From contig JAJCYA010000071.1 in NCBI GenBank assembly GCA_029263095.1, positions 1 through 38,265 of the forward strand: a stretch of 38,265 bases of DNA. Direction: 5' to 3'. Made by a program: the position numbers and the translations under genes. Shown one piece after another: positions 7,151 through 14,017 of this stretch. The first letter of the stretch is position 1, and every line of letters begins with the position of its first letter. The stretch comes from Acidimicrobiia bacterium. GTDB taxonomy: Bacteria > Actinomycetota > Acidimicrobiia > Spongiisociales > UBA11373. Below the pieces are notes generated by a model, which saw only the letters and a program-made list of their open reading frames with translations, was not told the DNA's origin and did no database searches.

Positions 7151-8277
7151 GATGGGCTCCCTTCGACTGTGAACTCGGTGCGGCGATTGGCGGTACGTCC
7201 CGTCTCGGTGAGGTTGGTGGCGATCGGGAGCGTGTCGCCGTAACCGATCGGAGAGAGGCCTGCGGGGTCGACGCCGGAGGTGACGAGATGGGCGACCACA
7301 GCGTCAGCCCGGGCCTGGCTGAGTGCCAGGTTCTGATCGGGATCTCCGGTCGAGTCGGTGTGGCCGCGGATTTCGACATCGGCCCCGGCAACGGCGCGAA
7401 GGGTTTCTGCGACAGCATCGAGAGCTTCTGCGCCCGTCGGGGTGATCTCGGCCGAGCCGGACTGAAACAGGACCGTTCCCTTGGCCAAGATCGAGTTGAG
7501 GGATGCCTCCAAATGGGCAGCCTGATCGCTGGTGAGACTCGGAGCGACAGTCAGCCGATCGCGCACATCCAGGCCCGTCGTCTGGACGACGGCGATGAGC
7601 GCCGACCTGCTCGCCTCGTTGGCGACGGCGCCCGACACGGTGACGATCGGGGGAGCGACCAGGAGTCCGGGTTCGGAAGCCATAGCCAAGCCCACGATGG
7701 CGCTCGGGATCCCATCCAGCCAAGCGGCGCCGCCGGCCTGGGGATCGATGACGATCTCATTGCGGACCCGTTCGTTTCCGAACGTTTCTATCGCTGAGCT
7801 GAGGATGGTGGCTGCAGCTTCGACGGTTGGTACGACGCCGGTCAGGCGGATACCGTCACCGTCGCTTTCGAGCCCGAAGTCCGCGGTCGAAATGGCTGTC
7901 GACGTGGTCGTGCTGGGGGTGTAATCCGAGGCCGATGTCGAGGTAGCGCTCGGGGTCGTGACCGGCGTCGAAGATGCCACCGGAGAGGGATCGAATGAGG
8001 CGGTCACCACCCTGACCCCCGCCAGCCCTCGAATGAGGTCGGAGGTCTGCTCCTCTCGTCCGGGATCGACGATCCCGGAGACGGTTGCGTCGCGACCGCG
8101 GAATACCACGTGGGCACCCGAGATCCCGGCTACTGCGAGTGCCGACTGCGCGGTGTTGGACAGGTCGGACTCGATGACCGGGCGGGCGATCGCGACTGCA
8201 ACGAAGATCAGAGCCGTGGTGAGCGTGATGCACACGCCGGCGATGATCGCGATACCGCGCCGTCCCTCAAGTCTCAA
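7147..8277 (-). CDS. BON/OmpA-like peptidoglycan-associated protein
   Basis: A 376-residue protein with an N-terminal membrane anchor (about 8-31), a BON-type repeat (about 40-95), a threonine/serine-rich linker (about 98-130), one or two further BON-like units (about 135-245) and a C-terminal OmpA domain (about 270-370). The OmpA part shows the FQSGSAEITPTG start, the EIRGHTDSTGD motif, the SQARADAV helix and the NRRTEF end, which bind peptidoglycan. The architecture resembles mycobacterial ArfA (OmpATb). The start is TTG at 8277 with GGGAG about 8 bases upstream. It is the first gene of a minus-strand pair with the coiled-coil protein at 7150-6833, and the vWA gene lies further downstream. 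Confidence 0.8.
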   Translation of the reverse strand: MRLEGRRGIAIIAGVCITLTTALIFVAVAIARPVIESDLSNTAQSALAVAGISGAHVVFRGRDATVSGIVDPGREEQTSDLIRGLAGVRVVTASFDPSPVASSTPVTTPSATSTSASDYTPSTTTSTAISTADFGLESDGDGIRLTGVVPTVEAAATILSSAIETFGNERVRNEIVIDPQAGGAAWLDGIPSAIVGLAMASEPGLLVAPPIVTVSGAVANEASRSALIAVVQTTGLDVRDRLTVAPSLTSDQAAHLEASLNSILAKGTVLFQSGSAEITPTGAEALDAVAETLRAVAGADVEIRGHTDSTGDPDQNLALSQARADAVVAHLVTSGVDPAGLSPIGYGDTLPIATNLTETGRTANRRTEFTVEGSPS

Positions 8278-8656
8278 CCCGATGCTCCCAGCCAGAGGAG
8301 GGGGAGCGTAGGGAGGGGTCCCGTTTATGGGATCAGGGCACCGGAGGGATGAGCAGCTGGGCGAGAGCGAGTTTCGGCGTCACGCTGCTGGCTTGACAGC
8401 GCGTCGGAGCAACAGGATCGGTGCGGCGAACCAGAACGTGAGAGGTAGTCGGCTCTCACCAGGTTCTACGCGCTGGACCCGTGGCGGCCAGATCCGGCGA
8501 AGGCGAGGAAACGACGAGCAGTGGGTGCCTGCCCTCGATCCAGCCAATCGGACCCTTTGGCGCCGATCCGGGCCTTGACGATGTCTTGGTCACTGCTGCC
8601 TCCCAGCCGAGCGGGCAGGCTACCCCGGGAACCGGCCGGCTATCGCCGGCGTTCTT
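8278..8656. other. divergent intergenic region
   Basis: About 380 bases between two divergent genes (OmpA-like on the minus strand, molybdoenzyme on the plus strand), so it should contain both promoters. A short minus-strand frame from a TTG at 8547 to a stop at 8380 (55 codons) ends with a hydrophobic stretch and a basic tail, like a C-terminal membrane anchor, but has no ribosome-binding site and I do not call it a gene. I see no repeats or RNA gene. Confidence 0.4.
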
Positions 8657-10183
8657 GTGCCCGTGGAGGAAGTACGTACGCGTGCCGGGATCTCAGGTGT
8701 CGTTGCCGTTGCCGTGGCGTTGGGCGTTGGCGAGTTGCTGGCGGGTCTCTTCGATGGAGTGCCATCGCCATTGGCGTCCGTTGGGGGTCTCGTGGTCGAC
8801 TCGTCGCCGTCCTTTGTCAAGGATCTGGCGATCAACGTATTCGGCACCGCCGACAAGGCTGCACTGGCGATCGGGACCTCCGTCATCGCTCTCGCATTCG
8901 GCTGGTACGCCGGAGTTCAAGCGGCGCGCCGTCTGTGGGTAGGGCTGGCGGTATTCGGTCTCTTTGGTTCGCTGGGCGTCGCCGCTGGATGGGGAGAACC
9001 CTTTGCCGAGCCGGTGCCGCTGGTGGTGGCTACGGCATTGGCCGCAGTTTCAGGATGGCTGGCGCTCGCGATGCTGTTGGAATCGGTCGGGAGCGTCGAG
9101 GAGCCGACAGACGGATTGTCGGGTGACTTTTCGCGACGGCGTTTTATCCGCCTGGCCGTGGGGACCTCGGCTGCGGCGGCTGTGGCAGGCAGCGTTGGCC
9201 GCGCACTGGTGACCCATCTGCCCGATGTTCCCGAGGTGGAGATCGCGGCACCGACGTCTGGAGGCACGCTCCTCGCAGAGGAGAACGTCTTCGAGATCGA
9301 AGGTCTCAGTCCGGTCGTGGTCCCCAACGACGACTTCTACCGGATCGACACCGCTCTCGTCGTCCCGTCGATCGACCAGACCGAGTGGTCGCTGCGTGTC
9401 CACGGCCTCGTCGACTCTGAGATCGTGTTGGGCTACCAGGACTTGCTCGCGATGGACATTGTCGAGGAGTACGTGACGATTGCCTGCGTTTCCAATGAGG
9501 TGGGAGGCGATCTGGTCGGGAACGCCTTGTGGAGTGGAGTTCGCCTCACCGACGTGTTGGATTTGGCGGGCGTGCGACCCGAAGCGAGCCAATTGGTGGG
9601 GCGCTCCATTGACGGCTTTACCGCAGGGTTTCCACCGAACCTCGTGTATGACGGTCGCGATCCGCTCATCGCTCTCGGAATGAATGGTGAGCCGCTGCCG
9701 CGCCGGCACGGATTCCCGGCCCGGCTCATCGTCCCTGGGTTGTACGGGTACGTGTCCGCGACGAAATGGCTCACCGAGATAGATCTGACGACCTGGGATG
9801 ACTTCGACGGATACTGGATCCCCAGGGGTTGGGCGAAGGAGGCACCGATCAAGACTCAATCGCGCATCGACGTTCCTACGCAGCGTCAGACGTTGGAGCC
9901 GGGTACCAACGTGATCGCGGGCGTCGCCTGGGCGCCGCTTCGGGGTGTCGACCGAGTGGAGGTGCAGGTAGGTGACGGCCCCTGGCAGGAGGCCGACCTG
10001 ACTGCGCCACTGTCCGAGACGGCATGGGTGCAGTGGAAGGCTGTCGTCTCGCTCGATGCGGGCCGGCACCAGGTTCGGGTCCGCGCAACGGATGGATCCG
10101 GCGAGACCCAGACTTCCGAAGAGGCGTCGCCGCGGCCCGACGGCGCCACTGGGCACCACGAGATCGTGGTTCGTGTCGAATGA
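8657..10183 (+). CDS. membrane-anchored molybdopterin oxidoreductase (sulfite oxidase family)
   Basis: A 508-residue protein in two parts. Residues 1-145 hold about four membrane helices (near 13-32, 68-88, 92-110 and 121-142). An internal twin-arginine-like motif, SRRRFIRLA, at about 159 precedes another hydrophobic segment (164-182). The rest is the sulfite-oxidase/YedY-type molybdopterin domain, with the likely molybdenum-ligand cysteine at residue 277 (TIACVSNEVGG), conserved motifs such as RSIDGFTAGFP and ARLIVPGLYGY, and a C-terminal immunoglobulin-like dimerisation domain (about 400-508). The active site should face outside the cell. The substrate cannot be told from sequence. Start GTG at 8657; a second in-frame GTG lies at 8663. 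Confidence 0.85.
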   Translation: MPVEEVRTRAGISGVVAVAVALGVGELLAGLFDGVPSPLASVGGLVVDSSPSFVKDLAINVFGTADKAALAIGTSVIALAFGWYAGVQAARRLWVGLAVFGLFGSLGVAAGWGEPFAEPVPLVVATALAAVSGWLALAMLLESVGSVEEPTDGLSGDFSRRRFIRLAVGTSAAAAVAGSVGRALVTHLPDVPEVEIAAPTSGGTLLAEENVFEIEGLSPVVVPNDDFYRIDTALVVPSIDQTEWSLRVHGLVDSEIVLGYQDLLAMDIVEEYVTIACVSNEVGGDLVGNALWSGVRLTDVLDLAGVRPEASQLVGRSIDGFTAGFPPNLVYDGRDPLIALGMNGEPLPRRHGFPARLIVPGLYGYVSATKWLTEIDLTTWDDFDGYWIPRGWAKEAPIKTQSRIDVPTQRQTLEPGTNVIAGVAWAPLRGVDRVEVQVGDGPWQEADLTAPLSETAWVQWKAVVSLDAGRHQVRVRATDGSGETQTSEEASPRPDGATGHHEIVVRVE

Positions 10184-10215
10184 GTGTCAGCCAACGGTGG
10201 AAGGAAGCCTGCGGG

Positions 10216-10254
10216 ACCGGAGGGGGTTTCGACGGCGCGAACGGCCCTTCCGGT
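10216..10254 (+). terminator. possible terminator hairpin
   Basis: ACCGGAGGGG (10216-10225) can pair with CCCTTCCGGT (10245-10254) with one offset base, forming a stem of about nine pairs shortly after the molybdoenzyme stop. No T-run follows, so it is at best an actinobacterial-style terminator without a U tract. Confidence 0.3.
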
Positions 10255-10313
10255 GACTCCGGGGCGATGGCTACGCTGCCAGAGCAACCAAGCACCTGTT
10301 GGAGGAATAGACA

Positions 10314-10619
10314 ATGGAGACACTTTGCGACGGTTCTCGCGGTGAAGCCGTAGAGGCGCTGCAGAAGAAGCTGCTCGGTCAGGGAATCAACCCCGGTCCG
10401 GTCGATGGGGTCTTTGGTCCCAAGACCGAGGACGCGGTCAAGCGTTTTCAGGATCGTGAAGGACTCGAAGCCGACGGTATTGCGGGACCGAACACCCTCA
10501 CTGCACTTGGACTGGTGGAGGTCGAGGCCCCAGAGGAGCACGATCTGTCCGATCTCGTGGACGAGATCAATGCCAAGAAGGAAGCCGGTGGCGAATCCGG
10601 TGGGGAGTTGACCGTCTAG
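10314..10619 (+). CDS. single-domain peptidoglycan-binding-like protein
   Basis: A 101-residue protein that is almost entirely one PG_binding_1 domain (about residues 3-68), with the typical pattern of VEALQKKL, GPVDGVFGPKTEDAVKRFQ and GLEADGIAGPNT. The domain is followed by an acidic tail of about 30 residues. There is no signal peptide or membrane helix, which is odd for a cell-wall-binding module; it may be exported another way or have a cytoplasmic role. The start ATG has a good GGAGGAA site 7 bases upstream, and TACGCT at 10272-10277 could be the -10 element. It faces the patatin gene, whose stop lies 15 bases beyond its own. Confidence 0.8.
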   Translation: METLCDGSRGEAVEALQKKLLGQGINPGPVDGVFGPKTEDAVKRFQDREGLEADGIAGPNTLTALGLVEVEAPEEHDLSDLVDEINAKKEAGGESGGELTV

Positions 10620-10634
10620 GGATCTTTGATCGGA

Positions 10635-11621
10635 TCACCGGGTGCGCGCTCGTCTCCCGAAGGGGAGGCGTCGTCGCGTTCGGACCAGATGGCGCTCGAG
10701 TATCGGCCAGACGTCGTCCGAGCCGAGGGTGGTCCGCATCGACTTCAGGGTCCTCAGGAAGACGGGAAGCGCGGCGGCTGGACTGAGGGGATTGGGACGG
10801 GCCTCGGCGAGCACGTCCTCGTCCGGCCGTAACACGACCAAATCGGTGTTGGGCCAAACGTCGTGGATTGCTTCGAGTTCGGCGGTGAGCGTTGAGCCGC
10901 CGAAGCGGTCGAAGATACCCTCGTAGAAGCGGGCGTTGTCGCGATGCCGGGTCGCTGCCATCGGAGCGCTGACGATCACGAGATCTAGTGGCTCGCTGTG
11001 CCCGAGTACAAGATCCGCGCTTGTGCCGCTGGCCACCCCGCCGTCGACGTACCTCTTGCCGTTGATCGTGACTGGGTTGAACACCATCGGGACCGCGGCC
11101 GATGCGGCGACTGCTGTCGCCAGATCGGTGTCGGGACTACCTACCGTGCCAAATGCGACCCGGCGTCTTGTCTCGATCTCGTATGCGACGACGGTCGTCG
11201 GGTTGTCCGGCCAGGCGTCGGCGGCCGGTCCCAGCGCTCTGCGGACCCACTCGGCGATTCCATCGGTCGAGTAGGGCGCCGGTGCCCCCAGAACGAGCCG
11301 GACGCCGGGACGCCGCAGGCCCGGAATCAGTCCATGCCGGACCCATCTCCCCATCCCGCGGACCGGAACTCGGCGATAGATCCGCTCTCCGAGCGCGGCT
11401 GCGAACTCGGCGTCGCCATGAACGTCGCCAACCAGAGCCTCGAGATCGAGCCGGCCGGAGCGAGTGATGGCGGCCACGGCGGCGCCTGAGGAGGTGCCCA
11501 CGACGACGGCGGCGTCGGCGGGATTCCAGCCGGTTGCCATTCGGAGCGCGAACAATGCTCCGAAGTGGAAGGAGGCGCCGGTGATCCCGCCTCCGCCGAG
11601 GACGAGCCCGACACTTGACAT
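10635..11621 (-). CDS. patatin-like phospholipase
   Basis: A 328-residue member of the bacterial patatin (RssA-like) family of serine lipid hydrolases. The oxyanion-hole glycine run GGGGITGAS is at residues 9-17, the nucleophile elbow G-T-S-S-G at 42-46 with Ser44 as nucleophile, and the catalytic aspartate in DGG at 193-195, so the Ser/Asp dyad is complete. There is no signal peptide, and the protein is probably cytoplasmic or membrane-associated. It is transcribed alone, convergent with the peptidoglycan-binding-like gene. Its lipid substrate is unknown. Confidence 0.88.
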   Translation of the reverse strand: MSSVGLVLGGGGITGASFHFGALFALRMATGWNPADAAVVVGTSSGAAVAAITRSGRLDLEALVGDVHGDAEFAAALGERIYRRVPVRGMGRWVRHGLIPGLRRPGVRLVLGAPAPYSTDGIAEWVRRALGPAADAWPDNPTTVVAYEIETRRRVAFGTVGSPDTDLATAVAASAAVPMVFNPVTINGKRYVDGGVASGTSADLVLGHSEPLDLVIVSAPMAATRHRDNARFYEGIFDRFGGSTLTAELEAIHDVWPNTDLVVLRPDEDVLAEARPNPLSPAAALPVFLRTLKSMRTTLGSDDVWPILERHLVRTRRRLPFGRRARTR

Positions 11622-11688
11622 GGGGGCTCAGGATACGACGGCTGGGATCAGTCTCGAGCGCCGGCCGCCAGCTGCTGGTCGTCGGTCG

Positions 11689-11859
11689 TCAGCCGAAGTG
11701 TTGGCCGCAGGAAGGGCAGTCGGGATCGTCCTCGAAGGTGGCCGCTCGGCACCACGGACAAGGCAGATCCGGGTCAATGGGGTCGTGGAGCATGACGAGC
11801 TTTGACGGCAGCCGAGCGGCGGCCGTGCTCAACAGAAACGCAGTAACGATCGCAAACAA
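11689..11859 (-). CDS. tiny membrane/zinc-ribbon protein
   Basis: A 56-residue frame from TTG at 11859, with a strong GAGGAG site 7-8 bases upstream. The first 15 residues are hydrophobic (FAIVTAFLLSTAAA); the C-terminal 30 form a zinc ribbon with two CPxC pairs (CPWC and CPSC). An internal ATG at 11793 would give only the 34-residue ribbon, without a visible ribosome-binding site. It lies between the patatin gene and thrS, divergent from thrS. Function unknown; the two knuckles are intact, which argues for a real gene. Confidence 0.5.
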   Translation of the reverse strand: MFAIVTAFLLSTAAARLPSKLVMLHDPIDPDLPCPWCRAATFEDDPDCPSCGQHFG

Positions 11860-11993
11860 GTCCCGACTCCTCAGTGGACCGAATGCAACGGTAGAGAGAC
11901 GTGCCGCCTCAGGGAAGGATTTCGCGGTATTGGTGAGTGATACTGCCCAGGGGACCGGAGGAGAGGTGCAACTTGCTGCTTGCTGGTAGCAAC

Positions 11994-11999
11994 TACCCT
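11994..11999 (+). promoter_or_regulatory. candidate thrS -10 element
   Basis: TACCCT fits the actinobacterial TANNNT -10 pattern and ends 10 bases before the thrS ATG at 12010, which would give an almost leaderless mRNA. This agrees with the lack of a ribosome-binding site before that ATG. The element overlaps a small GGTAG-CAA-CTACC inverted repeat (11985-11997). No clear -35 is seen. Confidence 0.35.
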
Positions 12000-12009
12000 C
12001 CCGCCAATC

Positions 12010-13935
12010 ATGATCACTGTGTCTCTCCCCGACGGATCGCCGCTGGAGCTCGATGACGGGGCCACCGGGCTCGATGCAGCTCGGGCCATCGGAGCCCGGC
12101 TTGCCGAAGCAGCCGTGGCCGTCGTCGTCGACGATCAAGAGCGCGATCTCACCCGAGAGCTCCCCGACGGTGCGACTTTGTCGGTCATCACCAAGGACAC
12201 CGAGGCGGGCAGGCACGTATTGCGTCACAGCGCCGCACATGTCATGGCGCAGGCGGTCCTTGATCTTTTCGAAGGAGCGACCTTTGCAATCGGCCCCCCA
12301 ATAGCCGATGGGTTCTACTACGACTTCGACATCGGTCGCGCCTTCAACCCTGAAGACGTCGAGCGTATCGAGGCTCGGATGACCGAGATCGTGGCCGAAG
12401 ACCAGCCCTTTGAGCGCGCTGAGCTCTCGAAAACAGAGGCGCTGGAGATCTTTGCCGATCATCCCTACAAGACCGAGATCATCGAATCCGTCGAAGAGGC
12501 GGAGGGGGCAAGCGGCGACGCCGTGAGTGTCTATCGGAATCTCGCGTTCACCGACTTGTGCCGCGGACCGCATCTTCCCAGCACCGGTCTCCTTCCCGCC
12601 TTCAAGCTGCTTCGCACGGCCGGGGCGTATTGGCGTGGGGATGAGAACAGGCCCCAGCTACAGCGGATCTACGGAACCGCCTGGGAGAGCGGCAAGGCTC
12701 AGGACGCCTATATCGACCGTCTCGAAGAGGCCCGCAAGCGCGATCATCGCAAGTTGGGGACGGAGCTCGACTTGTTCTCGTTCCCTTCGGAGTTGGGGAG
12801 CGGGTTGGCGATATGGCATCCCAAAGGTGCCCTGGTGCGGACAGTCATCGAGGACTACTCGCGACGTACCCACCTCGCACACGACTACCAGATCGTCGCC
12901 TCGCCGCACATCGCCCGCAGCCACCTTTGGGAGACCTCGGGTCACCTCGAGTTCTACGCCGACGGCATGTACCCACCGATGGATCTCGACGGAGGCGATG
13001 AGTATCGGCTCAAGCCGATGAATTGCCCTTTCCACATCCTCATCTATCGGTCGCGCTCTCGCTCCTACCGGGAGTTGCCGGTGCGGTTGTTCGAGCTCGG
13101 GACGGTCTATCGCTACGAGCGATCGGGTGTGGTCCACGGACTCCTCAGAGCCAGGGGCTTCACGATGGACGACAGCCACATCTTTTGCATGGAATCGCAG
13201 ATCGCCGCTGAACTCAAGAACCTTCTCGAGTTTGTGCTCATGGTGTGGCGCGATTTCGGATTCGAGGATGTCGAGGCTGATCTCTCCACCAAACCGGAAA
13301 AGTACGTCGGCCAGGACGATCTGTGGGACAAGGCCACGGCCGCGTTGCGGGAGGCAGTCGAGGAGGCCGGATTGCCTTACGAGGTTGCCGAAGGCGAGGG
13401 TGCGTTCTACGGACCCAAGATCGATATCCACGTCCGCGACGCGATTGGGCGTCGCTGGCAGGTGGGGACGCTTCAGGTGGACTTTGCCCAGCCCGAGAAT
13501 TTCACGCTCGAATACGCGTCCGTGGAGAACACTCGAGAGCGACCGGTGATGATCCACCGCGCCCTGATGGGCTCGCTCGAACGATTCTTCGCAATCCTCC
13601 TCGAGCATTACGGAGGGGCACTCCCGGGTTGGCTGTCACCTGTGCAGGCCACGATCGTCCCGGTGGCCGATCGCCACATCGCCTACGCGCGGGACGTGGC
13701 GGAGGGTCTGGGGAACGCCGGTCTTCGCGTCGAGGTCGATCAGCACGACGACACAGTCGGCGAGAAGATCCGCAGGGCGCTGACGATGAAGCACCCGGCC
13801 GTACTCGTGGTGGGGGACGACGACGTTGAGGCCGGCACCGCAGGATTCCGGTTGCGCGGTGTCGAGGAGCGGCGCGGCATGCCGTTGGCCGATGTGGGAG
13901 ACGAGCTCGTGGAGTTCTGCAAGGCGCCTCGCTGA
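12010..13935 (+). CDS. thrS: threonyl-tRNA synthetase
   Basis: A 641-residue cytoplasmic enzyme that charges tRNA-Thr with threonine using ATP. Domains in order: N-terminal TGS (residues 1-60), the editing/SAD domain with HSAAH near 75 and later CRGPHLP, the class II catalytic core with the zinc-binding MNCPFH and GxxYRYERSG (motif 2) and MIHRALMGSLERF (motif 3) patterns, and a C-terminal anticodon-binding domain (about 540-641). Length is normal. The frame extends 10 codons upstream to a TTG, but MITVSLPDG is the family-typical start. It is followed after 80 bases by an RND-type transporter rather than by the pgsA block seen in many actinobacteria. Confidence 0.95.
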   Translation: MITVSLPDGSPLELDDGATGLDAARAIGARLAEAAVAVVVDDQERDLTRELPDGATLSVITKDTEAGRHVLRHSAAHVMAQAVLDLFEGATFAIGPPIADGFYYDFDIGRAFNPEDVERIEARMTEIVAEDQPFERAELSKTEALEIFADHPYKTEIIESVEEAEGASGDAVSVYRNLAFTDLCRGPHLPSTGLLPAFKLLRTAGAYWRGDENRPQLQRIYGTAWESGKAQDAYIDRLEEARKRDHRKLGTELDLFSFPSELGSGLAIWHPKGALVRTVIEDYSRRTHLAHDYQIVASPHIARSHLWETSGHLEFYADGMYPPMDLDGGDEYRLKPMNCPFHILIYRSRSRSYRELPVRLFELGTVYRYERSGVVHGLLRARGFTMDDSHIFCMESQIAAELKNLLEFVLMVWRDFGFEDVEADLSTKPEKYVGQDDLWDKATAALREAVEEAGLPYEVAEGEGAFYGPKIDIHVRDAIGRRWQVGTLQVDFAQPENFTLEYASVENTRERPVMIHRALMGSLERFFAILLEHYGGALPGWLSPVQATIVPVADRHIAYARDVAEGLGNAGLRVEVDQHDDTVGEKIRRALTMKHPAVLVVGDDDVEAGTAGFRLRGVEERRGMPLADVGDELVEFCKAPR

Positions 13936-14017
13936 GAACGTCGGTGTTTGCCCACGGTCCTACCCGCCCTAGTCTGCCGGGTTCCGCCGCCGTGTCGTGG
14001 AGAGAGGGAGCCGCCCC

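Noticed and set aside
9050-10159. A 369-codon open frame on the minus strand
   Set aside because: Antisense to the molybdoenzyme; arginine-rich translation without family resemblance.
11985-11997. GGTAG-CAA-CTACC inverted repeat before thrS, considered as a T-box or attenuator
   Set aside because: Only five pairs, no specifier stem, no T-box sequence and no terminator; it overlaps a likely -10 element instead.
12658-13608. A 316-codon open frame on the minus strand
   Set aside because: Antisense to thrS catalytic core; no independent support.
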